From a virus, in IMG/VR virus record IMGVR_UViG_3300037087_000181, positions 1 to 64,000 of that record: 64,000 nt of DNA; one strand, written 5' to 3'. The stretch's first letter is position 1; the number at the start of each line of letters is the position of its first letter. Shown in pieces: positions 21,431-30,283 of this stretch. A program made the translations under genes and the position numbers. The notes beneath the pieces were generated by a model. The model saw only the letters and a program-made list of their open reading frames with translations, was not told the DNA's origin and ran no database searches.

Positions 21431-21901
21431 ATGGTCGAAAATCTTCAAACAATAAAAGGAACGCTGTATTCAAAAGATACACGCAAGGTTGATAATAAAA
21501 AAGACCCAACGCAACCACCCTATGAATTTATGTCTATAAAAGTAGAATATAAACTCGACTTTGGAGGAAAAGACAGAACCAATATTGCAGAGATGCAGTT
21601 AGACAGAGGGGTGGGCTTTGAGGAATTTAGTATTGGCGATAGTATCGGCGTTGATTATTATCTCTTTGGAAAAAAGATTTCAGATACTTGGTTTAAAACA
21701 GAAGCAAGGGTAGTTCACATAGGATTTACCGACAGAAATAGTACCTACGATAATCACAAGGGTAAGATAAAGGTTGATGCAATGAGCAATATAGATACCA
21801 TTGCAGAACCACCTAAACATATTGAACAAAGAGAAAAGGTGTTTGTTAATCTTTCTCCAAATGAATATGATGATGAAAACGGTGACCCATTGCCTTTTTA
21901 A
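21431..21901 (+). CDS. Single-stranded DNA-binding-like protein, 156 aa
   Basis: A beta-rich body (YEFMSIKVEYKLDFGGKDR, GDSIGVDYYLFGKKIS) compatible with an OB fold, then a flexible linker and an acidic C-terminal tail ending DDENGDPLPF. Bacterial and phage SSBs end in acidic tails with a terminal Pro-Phe that recruit repair proteins. The fold call is inference from this tail and the replication-gene context. Confidence 0.5.
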   Translation: MVENLQTIKGTLYSKDTRKVDNKKDPTQPPYEFMSIKVEYKLDFGGKDRTNIAEMQLDRGVGFEEFSIGDSIGVDYYLFGKKISDTWFKTEARVVHIGFTDRNSTYDNHKGKIKVDAMSNIDTIAEPPKHIEQREKVFVNLSPNEYDDENGDPLPF

Positions 21902-21910
21902 TTACATAAA

Positions 21911-22195
21911 ATGAAAAAGAAAGTATTAACAACCGATGATCTTTATAATGGTTGGCTTGTTAAATACCACGGCATAACAGTACAAGAACTTCTTGAAAAA
22001 GAACCGGAGTTATGCAAGACCTCCGAATGGTATAAGAAATATGCAGTTACTACCGAACAATATGACGAATGGTACAAATGGGCAATCAAAGAGATACAAA
22101 AGTTCTATCATTGTTCCAAGAAGACCGCAATAAGAAATTTTGCTTTTGATTATTTAAATGTTTCACCGAGTATAAAAGATGAACCAGACAATTAA
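21911..22195 (+). CDS. Hypothetical protein, 94 aa
   Basis: Helical, aromatic-rich (DLYNGWLVKYHGITVQELLE; EWYKWAIKEIQKFYHCSKKT). Resembles uncharacterised small Bacteroidota phage proteins near SSB genes. Overlaps the following glycosyltransferase by 17 bases. Confidence 0.6.
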   Translation: MKKKVLTTDDLYNGWLVKYHGITVQELLEKEPELCKTSEWYKKYAVTTEQYDEWYKWAIKEIQKFYHCSKKTAIRNFAFDYLNVSPSIKDEPDN

Positions 22196-22853
22196 TGTGG
22201 GGATAGCAAGTTTACCCGAAAGAAGTGGAAGCCTGCAAAAGGTTTTAGACTCACTTACCAATCAGGCAGACAATATTTATGTTATTTTAAACTATGGTTT
22301 GCAAGAAGCACCGCAGTGGATCAATGATTTTAAAAATGTGTATTGGACTATTAGCGGTAATGAGTTTGGAGCCAACGCAAAATTCACCATGTCTGACAAG
22401 GTAAAAGGGTATTTTTTTAGCTGTGATGATGATTTATTATATCCTAATAATTATGTATCTCTTACAAAAAACATGATTGATTTTTATCATTGTATAATAA
22501 CCTATCATGGAAAACGGTATGACGGGGAAAGGCCAATATCATCTTATAAAAGATCATTTACTACCAATATACGATGCTTAAATTCATGGTATAAAAACAC
22601 TGAAGTTCATGTTGGAGGTACTGGGTGCATGGGTTTTCATACAGACGACTACAAACCATCCTATGATGTACAGGCACAAAAAAACATGGCAGATATATTT
22701 TTGGCACAGGACGCACACATGAAAGGAGTAAAGATAATGGCACTTGCACATGGCAGGGATTTTTTAAGGTATTTGCCGCCTAATGATAAAACAGTTTGGC
22801 AAACATCTTCGGATATAGTACAAACTGAAATACTAAATTCTTTTTTGAAATGA
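22179..22853 (+). CDS. GT-A type glycosyltransferase, 224 aa
   Basis: TINVGIASLPERSGSLQKVL (residues 4-23) is a family-2-like start, and KGYFFSCDDDLLYPNNYV (about 76-93) carries the metal-binding DDD. HVGGTGCMGFHTD (about 146-158) and a later ...QDAHMKG... fit acceptor and base positions. Sugar unknown. Overlaps the next glycosyltransferase by four bases. Confidence 0.7.
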   Translation: MNQTINVGIASLPERSGSLQKVLDSLTNQADNIYVILNYGLQEAPQWINDFKNVYWTISGNEFGANAKFTMSDKVKGYFFSCDDDLLYPNNYVSLTKNMIDFYHCIITYHGKRYDGERPISSYKRSFTTNIRCLNSWYKNTEVHVGGTGCMGFHTDDYKPSYDVQAQKNMADIFLAQDAHMKGVKIMALAHGRDFLRYLPPNDKTVWQTSSDIVQTEILNSFLK

Positions 22854-23539
22854 AGTTTGGAATTTTAACAATAAGTTTTAAAAGAATTAAAATATTACGT
22901 CTTTTTTTAGCTTCCATAAAAAGATTAAGAAGCGATTGTGGTTATTTTCCCTGCGTGGTGGTTGGTGATGAAGAACACAAGCAACTCTGTGAGCAATACG
23001 AAGTCCATCATATCACACAAACCAATCATCCAGCCACGGCAAAGTTCAACACAGGAGTAGACTATCTTATGAGTATACAATGTAGATACATAATTGTTGC
23101 GGGATCAGATGATATTATTTCCACAACGCTACTAAAAAGGTGCATTACAGAAATGGAATTGGATTACGATCTTGTAGGAATTTCGTCTATATATTTCTAT
23201 GCGGCTGATGGTCAACATAAAGGAAGTCTACGTCACCTAAAAACTAAAGATCAAATTTTGGGCGTGTGTAGGTGTATCAATCGAAGGATCATTGAAAAGG
23301 TTGGTGGAGTACTTTGGAACAAAGAAAGTTCATGGGGCATGGACGGCATAGCACTAAGGAATATTCAACCCCATGTAAAGACATGGAAGATAGTTGAAGG
23401 GGATTGTTTTGATGTTAAGACCAAAGAAAATCTTAATAAGATAACTTTCTGGTTAAGCAAACTTCAAAGCCAAGAAAACCCAGAAAAGTTCTACTCAATA
23501 CTTTCAAAGGAAGAAAAGCAAATACTAAATGAAATATAA
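22850..23539 (+). CDS. GT2-like glycosyltransferase, 229 aa
   Basis: KFGILTISFKRIKILRLFLA (residues 2-21) begins a GT-A fold, and YIIVAGSDDIISTTLLKRCI (about 81-100) holds the donor-site SDD. A late WNKESSWGMDGIAL matches the typical catalytic Asp/Trp region. Stop shares a base with the ATG of the nucleotidase gene (TAATG). Confidence 0.7.
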   Translation: MKFGILTISFKRIKILRLFLASIKRLRSDCGYFPCVVVGDEEHKQLCEQYEVHHITQTNHPATAKFNTGVDYLMSIQCRYIIVAGSDDIISTTLLKRCITEMELDYDLVGISSIYFYAADGQHKGSLRHLKTKDQILGVCRCINRRIIEKVGGVLWNKESSWGMDGIALRNIQPHVKTWKIVEGDCFDVKTKENLNKITFWLSKLQSQENPEKFYSILSKEEKQILNEI

Positions 23540-24099
23540 TGAGACAACAAATCTTACTTGACATGGATGGTGTGCTTGTAGACTTCCTTTCGGGGGCATT
23601 AGAAGCACTTAATAGAGACTTTAACAAGCATATTACCATCGAACAATACGCTTCCGAGTTCGGACAGTGGGGAACTTATGATTACTATGGGATAACCGTA
23701 GAGCAATTCTGGAACTCTATTCACGAGACTCCTGATTTCTGGTATAACCTCAAGCCGATGCCGTGGTATAAGGAACTTTATGCCTTACTGTCGGAAATAG
23801 GAGAAGTAACCATACTTACGACCCCATCGCTCGATCCGTCTTGCGCAATGCAGAAACTTCAATGGCTCGATAATTACATGAACATTAAGTCAGATGCAGT
23901 CTTTCTTGGTTCACGCAAATATCTCATGGCAGGCAATGGAATCCTTATAGACGACTATCAGAAGAACGTAGAAAAATTTAAGTCATCAAGAGGCGATGCT
24001 ATTCTTATTCCATCTAACTGGAACACCAACGGACTCACGTTTAAGAGAATTAAGAGTACAATTGATCCATTTTTTGCAGGAGTAATTTTACCAAGATAA
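23539..24099 (+). CDS. 5'(3')-deoxyribonucleotidase-like HAD phosphatase, 186 aa
   Basis: HAD motif I LLDMDGVLVDFLSGALEALN (residues 6-25, DxDGV), motif II ILTTPS (about 94-99), and motif III/IV in KYLMAGNGILIDDYQKNV (about 128-145). Length and pattern match the NT5C family that removes phosphate from deoxynucleotides. Likely adjusts dNTP pools with the neighbouring dNTP diphosphohydrolase-like gene. Confidence 0.85.
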   Translation: MRQQILLDMDGVLVDFLSGALEALNRDFNKHITIEQYASEFGQWGTYDYYGITVEQFWNSIHETPDFWYNLKPMPWYKELYALLSEIGEVTILTTPSLDPSCAMQKLQWLDNYMNIKSDAVFLGSRKYLMAGNGILIDDYQKNVEKFKSSRGDAILIPSNWNTNGLTFKRIKSTIDPFFAGVILPR

Positions 24100-24101
24100 A
24101 A

Positions 24102-24434
24102 ATGTCAGAAAATAAAGGATTACGGTATAACACAGGTAAGCGGAAATGGTCTTTAGTCCATTTCAAGTCATTAGAGCCGATGATTGAAGTCATGGAGTTC
24201 GGTGCAAAGAAATATGCCGTTGATAATTGGAAACAGGGATTCGACAAGAAAGAGATTCTTGAGTCCCTACAAAGGCATCTTGCAAAACTCTTTGACGGAG
24301 AAGATATAGATCAAGAAAGCGGATTGCATCATATTGGGCATATAATGTGCAATGCAATGTTTTACAGTTTTTACATGAATAAGGAGAAGGAAAGTAATGA
24401 CACCAAAAACCGAAATATACCAAGTTCGATTTAA
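24102..24434 (+). CDS. dATP/dGTP diphosphohydrolase-like protein, 110 aa
   Basis: GLRYNTGKRKWSLVHFKSLE (residues 6-25), then EFGAKKYAVDNWKQG and ESLQRHLAKLFDGEDIDQES, followed by GLHHIGHIMCNAMF. This is the all-alpha dNTP pyrophosphatase-related domain (DUF5664 / dGTP diphosphohydrolase N-terminal type) common in phages, with E/D clusters for metal. Probably hydrolyses non-canonical or excess purine dNTPs. Next to a 5'-nucleotidase, which supports a nucleotide-pool role. Confidence 0.75.
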   Translation: MSENKGLRYNTGKRKWSLVHFKSLEPMIEVMEFGAKKYAVDNWKQGFDKKEILESLQRHLAKLFDGEDIDQESGLHHIGHIMCNAMFYSFYMNKEKESNDTKNRNIPSSI

Positions 24435-24669
24435 CAAGTACACCACGGGTAATGGAGACGTTGCATTTTCCTCCTATACCTTAGATAGTCCATATCTTGT
24501 TGGCATGGCAAAAATAAACCCCATAAAGATTGTATTAATCAAAGATAGGGTACACGTTACCTTTGAAGATGGAGGAAAACATGTATTCGGTTATGGGGCA
24601 GACACGGAATTACTCTATCGCCCGGTAGAGCAAAAGACAGAAGAAACTAAAACAGACACAACAGAATAA
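24397..24669 (+). CDS. Hypothetical protein, 90 aa
   Basis: Beta-rich core (EIYQVRFNKYTTGNGDVAFS; IKIVLIKDRVHVTFEDGGKH) and a Thr/Glu-rich tail (QKTEETKTDTTE). Overlaps the preceding gene by 38 bases. No family recognised. Confidence 0.6.
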   Translation: MTPKTEIYQVRFNKYTTGNGDVAFSSYTLDSPYLVGMAKINPIKIVLIKDRVHVTFEDGGKHVFGYGADTELLYRPVEQKTEETKTDTTE

Positions 24670-24673
24670 ACTA

Positions 24674-25441
24674 ATGGCTGAACTACTCAAACAGACGGTA
24701 AGTAAAAGGGAACTGGACGAAGGAATCATACCTATCAACATGGTTCTTTGCGAGCAATACTACAGCAATGAAGGACTCACCACAAAGTCAGGTATCATAA
24801 TAGGAGTTAATAAAGAGCTGATTTATGCTGATCCCGATAATCTCGATGATGACTCTACACATGCGGCTGATCTCGCAGAGGTGTCAATGATCGTTTACAA
24901 AACCCCGCAAAAGCTATACTTTAATACTGAAGATAGGGAAAAGAGTATGCCGTGGTTGACCGACATGGCATTAGAAAAAGGATGGGAAATATGGACAAAT
25001 ACCATTGACAGCCTTAACGCAGTTACGCTTGTGTGTGATGGCAAAACCTATAAACTTATTTCATATTCAGATATTTATTGTGCAAGATACCGTATAACAC
25101 TTACTAAAATCATGTTTGCAATCAAAGTTAGAATGCTAAATGGCTACGTTCTTGTCACCCTAAAAAACAAAGAATCTCTTTCCGGGTTTGACGTAATATC
25201 AGAAGAGTGCTTAGATAAAACGAAAGGTGTAATCTCGTATATTGGAAACCCAGTCAAAGAATATCTAAATCCTGATTATAGCCATATAGAAGACCTTCGT
25301 ACAGGAGATACTGTATTATTCAACCCTAAGGCTGGAATTTGGGCTTTGGAAAGGCAAAAGTATGCCAGCCGTTTTGACGACAAACAAATTTACTACGTGG
25401 TACATAGAAAGGATATTAATGCAGTCCTTTCAAGAAAATGA
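24674..25441 (+). CDS. Tandem two-domain GroES-like co-chaperonin, 255 aa
   Basis: Two GroES-like halves. Half 1 (about residues 18-130): INMVLCEQYYSNEGLTTKSG then IIIGVNKELIYA, and a late CDGKTYKLISYSDIYCAR. Half 2 (about 150-255): MLNGYVLVTLKNKESLSGFD, GVISYIGNP, DLRTGDTVLFNPKAG and VVHRKDINAV. Each reproduces the GroES order (strand, mobile loop, glycine turn, basic-Gly-Asp strand, closing strand). Ordinary GroES is about 95 aa; chloroplast Cpn20 is a known tandem. Sits just before the virion-module start. Overlaps the next glycosyltransferase by four bases. Confidence 0.65.
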   Translation: MAELLKQTVSKRELDEGIIPINMVLCEQYYSNEGLTTKSGIIIGVNKELIYADPDNLDDDSTHAADLAEVSMIVYKTPQKLYFNTEDREKSMPWLTDMALEKGWEIWTNTIDSLNAVTLVCDGKTYKLISYSDIYCARYRITLTKIMFAIKVRMLNGYVLVTLKNKESLSGFDVISEECLDKTKGVISYIGNPVKEYLNPDYSHIEDLRTGDTVLFNPKAGIWALERQKYASRFDDKQIYYVVHRKDINAVLSRK

Positions 25442-26445
25442 CCATCTCCGTCTGCATACCCGTTCGCAATGAAGACCCCGAACTCTTAATTGAAGTTTTG
25501 TATAATTTTACACGTGATTATCCTTATGATGAACTTGAGATAGTCTTTTATAACGATGGTAGCGTTAACACAGATGGGTCATTTGCGTCACTCCATAACA
25601 TAAATTTTCCGCAAAGGATAAAAAACTACCTAAAAATTATAGAAAGCAAAGAACAGTACGGAGTGGGATATGGCATGGATCGTTGCGTAGAAGCGTCCAG
25701 AGGCACGATCGTTGTTTTAGCAGGCGCCGATACATTTCCGCAGAGATCGTGGTTCTATGACGTTAAATTGCTTGTAAAAGACAATCAAATCGGTTGCTGT
25801 GCAAGTGTGGGGCTTAATTTAGGCAATTATGATATTGATGCACCCGATAGAACTACAAGATATGGGGCAAAATTACTTTATAAAGTGACAGTAGACGATT
25901 TGCCCATAGAGTCTAAGTTAAGAAGTAATCTTGAATATAGGGATATACTTGAAGGCAAATGGGCATCAAAGAAATCAGACGAACCTTATGAGATAAGTTG
26001 TTTAATGGGGGCGTTTTATTTTATGAAGCGTGAGTTCTACGAAAAAACATACGGTTGGGACACTATCGAAGGGCAACGATTAATAGGCCACCAAGGCTGG
26101 GGAAAGTTGGAAAGTTATTTAAGTTTAAAGGCACGTGTCTACGGAGGAAAATGTATAGTTTATCCTAATATCAGGGTAGGGCATGTGTTTGCCAAATTCA
26201 ATGAGGACGAGCCGCCAAGAGCCATAAGAGACGATCTAAAATGGTTCAATGGACTATTTATGGCACATACTATGCTCGAAGAATCTTTCAGAGACGAGTT
26301 AATAAACTTTCCCCACCATAGTCTTAATTTAAGCACAGCACAGGCTTACATAAGGCGCAATTGGAGCAAGGTACAGGAAGTCAGAGATCGAAATGAAAGA
26401 GAAGGTAAATTACTCTCTAGAAATGATGTGGAAAATAATGTGTAA
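25438..26445 (+). CDS. GT2-family glycosyltransferase, 335 aa
   Basis: Classic family-2 layout resembling polypeptide GalNAc transferases: ISVCIPVRNEDPELLIEVLY (residues 3-22), EIVFYNDGSVNTDG (about 38-51), GTIVVLAGADTFPQRSWF (about 86-103, donor-site A-D), and the acceptor motif GWDTIEGQRLIGHQGWGKLE (about 207-226). Could glycosylate a phage or host surface polymer. The promoter for the downstream gene overlaps its stop. Confidence 0.85.
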   Translation: MTISVCIPVRNEDPELLIEVLYNFTRDYPYDELEIVFYNDGSVNTDGSFASLHNINFPQRIKNYLKIIESKEQYGVGYGMDRCVEASRGTIVVLAGADTFPQRSWFYDVKLLVKDNQIGCCASVGLNLGNYDIDAPDRTTRYGAKLLYKVTVDDLPIESKLRSNLEYRDILEGKWASKKSDEPYEISCLMGAFYFMKREFYEKTYGWDTIEGQRLIGHQGWGKLESYLSLKARVYGGKCIVYPNIRVGHVFAKFNEDEPPRAIRDDLKWFNGLFMAHTMLEESFRDELINFPHHSLNLSTAQAYIRRNWSKVQEVRDRNEREGKLLSRNDVENNV

Positions 26446-26450
26446 TTTTG
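26443..26450 (+). promoter_or_regulatory. -7 box TAATTTTG overlapping a stop codon
   Basis: Its first three bases are the TAA of the GT2 gene. The short leader forms TGGCG (26451-26455)/CGCCA (26486-26490), a stem ending exactly at the ATG at 26491. Confidence 0.55.
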
Positions 26451-26490
26451 TGGCGTTGTAAATATATTGTAAAATTAAATTTTCACGCCA

Positions 26491-27036
26491 ATGATTCTTT
26501 TTATTGCTAAAGTTTACTCTTGGAACGATTTCAGAAACGCCGGAATGAGAAAAACTGCATCTGATGGTGCATCAAGAGAGTTTTTGCTTAATCCGCATTT
26601 TATGACGGACATAACAACCAACGCCACCTATGGTTCAAATTTAAAGTACTCTGACAATTTTCTTGACAGGAGAGAGGGTTTGAGTACGTTGATTATCGAC
26701 AAGACTCCTGCACAAATTATCGTTTATGCTAACACGGCAGCTTATAGTAACACTATTACACTGCCTGTTCATCCTCACAACAATCCTGATAAAGCTGGGG
26801 TTAATACCGTTATACAGTGGGCGAATATAGTCTACGCTAATAGATATAATCCTAATCCGGGTGCTCATTGTTGGGTAGTTTATCTTGAAGGAGCATTTAA
26901 GAGAAAAGAAGTTCTTGTTAACCTTGCTATCGAAGACGTGATGAGCCGGGTAAGAGGGGGAGGAACAACATCAACATTCACTTCAGTTCATAATTTTTTC
27001 TCTCGTATCTACGAATTGACCAATAATATTATCTAA
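26491..27036 (+). CDS. Putative virion-associated protein, paralogue A, 181 aa
   Basis: Beta-rich. The C-terminal half (TPAQIIVYANTAAYSNTITL, then VNTVIQWANIV, then VYLEGAFKRKEVLVNLAIED) parallels that of the following 167-aa protein in order and spacing, so the two are paralogues. They lie just before the terminase gene and end in a terminator. A capsid decoration or fibre role is possible but unproven. Confidence 0.55.
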   Translation: MILFIAKVYSWNDFRNAGMRKTASDGASREFLLNPHFMTDITTNATYGSNLKYSDNFLDRREGLSTLIIDKTPAQIIVYANTAAYSNTITLPVHPHNNPDKAGVNTVIQWANIVYANRYNPNPGAHCWVVYLEGAFKRKEVLVNLAIEDVMSRVRGGGTTSTFTSVHNFFSRIYELTNNII

Positions 27037-27039
27037 GCC

Positions 27040-27543
27040 ATGCCAGTAACCACTCACTCATTTATTCCTTCGATGCTCTTTGCGGCAACTGTCACCAAAT
27101 GGCAGACCGTCAAAGCAGATCACAATAGGAGGGTAAGGGATACCACAAGTGGTACTTCGTATCTTCTGAACACCAACAGGCTTACTGGAATCCGGGTAAT
27201 GACCGATACAGCCTACTCAAGTCTCTATTACATTGAGAATCCTTTTGACAACAGGGAGCATAAAGAATATATGGAGTTACACATGACAGTAGCAGACATC
27301 AGTACTCAGATAAACACTACTCCAACTCATCTCGAAATGACATTACCGATCTATCCTAAGATGGATAGTACCAAAAGTACTGTAAACACCATAATCCCTA
27401 TTCAAAACTTCGCATGGGCAGTAGCAGTTGCAGATAGTGGAAGCGCAGCCGATTCTATTGTGTATTATATCGAAAGTGGATATAAACTTGTGCGGGCGAG
27501 AGTTAACTTAACTTTAACTGCTTTACTTGCACTTATAGCATAA
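27040..27543 (+). CDS. Putative virion-associated protein, paralogue B, 167 aa
   Basis: Contains TPTHLEMTLPIYPKMDSTKS, VNTIIPIQNFAWAV and IVYYIESGYKLVRARVNLTL, matching the layout of the upstream paralogue. Three bases separate the two genes. Followed by an intrinsic terminator at 27579-27607. Confidence 0.55.
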   Translation: MPVTTHSFIPSMLFAATVTKWQTVKADHNRRVRDTTSGTSYLLNTNRLTGIRVMTDTAYSSLYYIENPFDNREHKEYMELHMTVADISTQINTTPTHLEMTLPIYPKMDSTKSTVNTIIPIQNFAWAVAVADSGSAADSIVYYIESGYKLVRARVNLTLTALLALIA

Positions 27544-27578
27544 TACCATTACGAAACCATTACGAATTTTCAACATCT

Positions 27579-27607
27579 AGGCAGAGTTAAACGCTCTGCC
27601 TTTTTTT
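27579..27607 (+). terminator. Intrinsic terminator before TerL
   Basis: AGGCAGAG/CTCTGCCT 8-bp stem with a TTAAACG loop and a T-run, directly before the TerL promoter box. Confidence 0.9.
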
Positions 27608-27610
27608 ATT

Positions 27611-27618
27611 TACCTTTG
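27611..27618 (+). promoter_or_regulatory. -7 box TACCTTTG for TerL
   Basis: 20 bases upstream of the ATG at 27639; it overlaps an in-frame GTG at 27618 and so rules that start out. Confidence 0.7.
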
Positions 27619-27638
27619 TGAAAACGAAACAGAAACGA

Positions 27639-30230
27639 ATGCCACGTAAAGCAAAAGAGGCAACATTAAGGGTTGTGCCTAAAGATAATAAACTTTCTTT
27701 TGAAACAGATTTTGAAGAAGAAGAGGCGATTCGCCTAAAGATCAGACCAGAAGATATAGTAAAATACAAAGAAGAAAATAACGGCCTTCCTGATGAATAT
27801 AATCCGTACTATGCAGGATATGTCATTGAAAAATCCAAGTTTATTAATGACGAAGAGCCAGACGATCAGTACGGAGATTGTCCGTACAAAAAATGGGAAG
27901 TAATTAATGAGAACGATCAAAGTCTTATTCCCATTTACTTTAGCTTACCAACCCCGCCCAAATACTTAACTAAAATAGATGGCTATAATCTCCTTAAAGA
28001 TGAACAATATTTTCGAAGGATTGAAGTACCACGTAAATTTAAGTTAATTGAAGCCAAGGCACTCAAAGACCTCGCAGAGATAGAAAAAAAGAACAGACAG
28101 GATACCATACAGGGCTATAAGTTCTACATACGTTTTTGGGAACTCATTGAACAGGAACAAGAAAATCTTACAGAAGAAATCGAGTGGTTAAAAAAGGCGT
28201 GGTGGTGGAGAACGTATGGTTACTGGGTTTACATTGACGGAGAACCAACCTTTATTCCTCCAGATTATTTTGATTTTCTTAATTTCTATTACATTGATGA
28301 GGCTATTACTTATCCAGAATATAGGGATGACGTAAGACGAAAATTTTGCTTTGCAAGGTATCTTGAATCATGCACGGAAACATTTGCAGACTTAGATGAC
28401 ACAGGACTTGCCAAAAAAAATAAGGATGGTAAATATGAAATGATTGACTTGGGTAGGCGTCTCTTCTTTGGGGACTGTGAACCCAAAACACGTAGAACAG
28501 GAGCTACACATGAGGCTGTGCATAAGATACTCATGGGTGCGATGACAAACCTTTCCTATTTTAGTACCATCATTTCTTTTGAGGGGAAAAACGCAGAGAC
28601 ACACTACAAAAAGAAATTACTCCCGGCTTTCGATGCTTATCCTATGGTGTTAAAGCCCATTTGGGAAGGGAATAGACGACCAACGATATTAAGGCTTGAC
28701 GCACCTCCTAATGTCTACAGCATACGAGGATTAAAGAGTGCTATCGCCTACTCGGATTCAGGAGGACTATTTGCTAATGAGGGAGACAGACTTAATGGGG
28801 TGTTGAATGACGAGCAGGGAAAGGGATTTAATTCAACAGCAGACATATTTGAGAGGTGGCATGTCAATAAGTTCACCATGTCAACTGGTATGGGTATCAA
28901 TATTTTAAAAGGTGCGTATGTCAAGAACCCCAGTACGGTTGAGGATTTAGAAAGTGGCTCTGTACCATATTTTAAACTCTGCACCATGTCTAACTTCTAT
29001 CATAGGATACCGATAAAAGGACAGACAACAGAAGGTTTTGCAAGAATATTTCTACCTGCATATTTGAGACTTGAGGGATATATTGACAGGTTTGGTAAGT
29101 CGGTTATAGAAACACCCACAGATAGGCAGATAAGACTATCTCCAATGTCTATTTTTGCAGTGAGTAAGAAAGGGGCAAAAGAAACAATGCAGGCGGAAAG
29201 AGATGCTTTATTAACTACCAACACACCGGAATCACTCGAACTTTATCGAAGTATCAGAAGAAAATCTCCTTTTGAATGGGCGGAGTGTTGGTTAGGAAGT
29301 TCTGGTAATGTTGGATATAATTTAGAGATAGTTGACACAAGGCTTAGTGAACTTAACCGAATGAAATCACTTGGAAAGCCTCCTTATAAAACAGGGTTTT
29401 TTTATAGGGAAACAAGTGATCCCAATAGTAACGTACTCTTTGAACAATCCAATGACATACCCAAGTTCAAAATATCAATGGATTTACCCTCGCAGATGAC
29501 TAATCAAAGAGAGGGTATCGAAATATGGGACGGGTTGAGTCAGAAGATGGTTATGTCATGGAGACCCCGTAATGGTCAGAGATTCACATGTGGTATAGAC
29601 CCCTTTAGAAACCTTAATGCCAACCAGGCGAAAGCAAAAGCCAAGACAGGATTTTCCTTATCAAATTCTCGGCAGTCAAACGGGGGGATGGGCATACTTT
29701 GGGAGTATGATGATAATATAGACCGGGGAAAGGGGATAAGAGAATGGGACAGCTTTAAATGTATCTGTTCTTACTCCTATAGACCTGCAACACAAGAGGA
29801 ATATTTTGAAGATGTCATCATGGCTTGCCAATATTATGGTGCTATGATGTATCCAGAAAAAAATGTAGAACAATTTATTGTCCATGTATATAAGAGGGGT
29901 TATGGGGGCTATTTTTTGTTTGATATGGGATTAGATGGTCGGTTAGCACCACTACCGGGACGATGGACAGACGCAGAGACATTACAAGATTTAGTGAGGG
30001 TTTATAAAGATTATATAGAAAATAGGGGACATAGAGAAAATCACGATGATCTCTTACTTGAAATTAAGTCATTTAAGGGGGTGGAAGATTTCACAAGACT
30101 TGACTTAAAAACAGCATTTGGGTTTGCATTATTAGGCAGTAAGTCTCGATACCGAGAAATTCTATCCCATTCAGATAATTATGGAGCGATGGATTTAAGT
30201 GGTTGGGGATTGCTTGATGGAATATTCTAA
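27639..30230 (+). CDS. terL: Terminase large subunit, 863 aa
   Basis: Packages phage DNA into the procapsid. An unusual Walker-A-like TRRTGATHEAV lies at about residues 283-293, in the place of the G-x4-GK-T loop, within an ATPase half that includes LSYFSTIISFEGKNAETHYK. The nuclease half shows FTCGIDPFRN (about 650) and HDDLLLEIKSF (about 801) at the positions of RNase H-like metal aspartates. Larger than most TerL (400-650 aa), as in crAss-like and related phages. Start is the ATG at 27639, after its promoter box. Confidence 0.8.
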   Translation: MPRKAKEATLRVVPKDNKLSFETDFEEEEAIRLKIRPEDIVKYKEENNGLPDEYNPYYAGYVIEKSKFINDEEPDDQYGDCPYKKWEVINENDQSLIPIYFSLPTPPKYLTKIDGYNLLKDEQYFRRIEVPRKFKLIEAKALKDLAEIEKKNRQDTIQGYKFYIRFWELIEQEQENLTEEIEWLKKAWWWRTYGYWVYIDGEPTFIPPDYFDFLNFYYIDEAITYPEYRDDVRRKFCFARYLESCTETFADLDDTGLAKKNKDGKYEMIDLGRRLFFGDCEPKTRRTGATHEAVHKILMGAMTNLSYFSTIISFEGKNAETHYKKKLLPAFDAYPMVLKPIWEGNRRPTILRLDAPPNVYSIRGLKSAIAYSDSGGLFANEGDRLNGVLNDEQGKGFNSTADIFERWHVNKFTMSTGMGINILKGAYVKNPSTVEDLESGSVPYFKLCTMSNFYHRIPIKGQTTEGFARIFLPAYLRLEGYIDRFGKSVIETPTDRQIRLSPMSIFAVSKKGAKETMQAERDALLTTNTPESLELYRSIRRKSPFEWAECWLGSSGNVGYNLEIVDTRLSELNRMKSLGKPPYKTGFFYRETSDPNSNVLFEQSNDIPKFKISMDLPSQMTNQREGIEIWDGLSQKMVMSWRPRNGQRFTCGIDPFRNLNANQAKAKAKTGFSLSNSRQSNGGMGILWEYDDNIDRGKGIREWDSFKCICSYSYRPATQEEYFEDVIMACQYYGAMMYPEKNVEQFIVHVYKRGYGGYFLFDMGLDGRLAPLPGRWTDAETLQDLVRVYKDYIENRGHRENHDDLLLEIKSFKGVEDFTRLDLKTAFGFALLGSKSRYREILSHSDNYGAMDLSGWGLLDGIF

Positions 30231-30254
30231 AATAACCATTATTTTAAAACGTAG

Positions 30255-30262
30255 TATCTTTG
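30255..30262 (+). promoter_or_regulatory. -7 box TATCTTTG for the portal gene
   Basis: 21 bases upstream of the ATG at 30284, within the TerL-portal gap. Confidence 0.75.
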
Positions 30263-30283
30263 TGCTAAATCAATATAGCTACA

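Noticed and set aside
24102-24434. Evidence for a 2-aminoadenine (Z) genome
   Set aside because: A dNTP diphosphohydrolase-like gene alone is not enough; no PurZ-like or DpoZ-like gene is present in the window.
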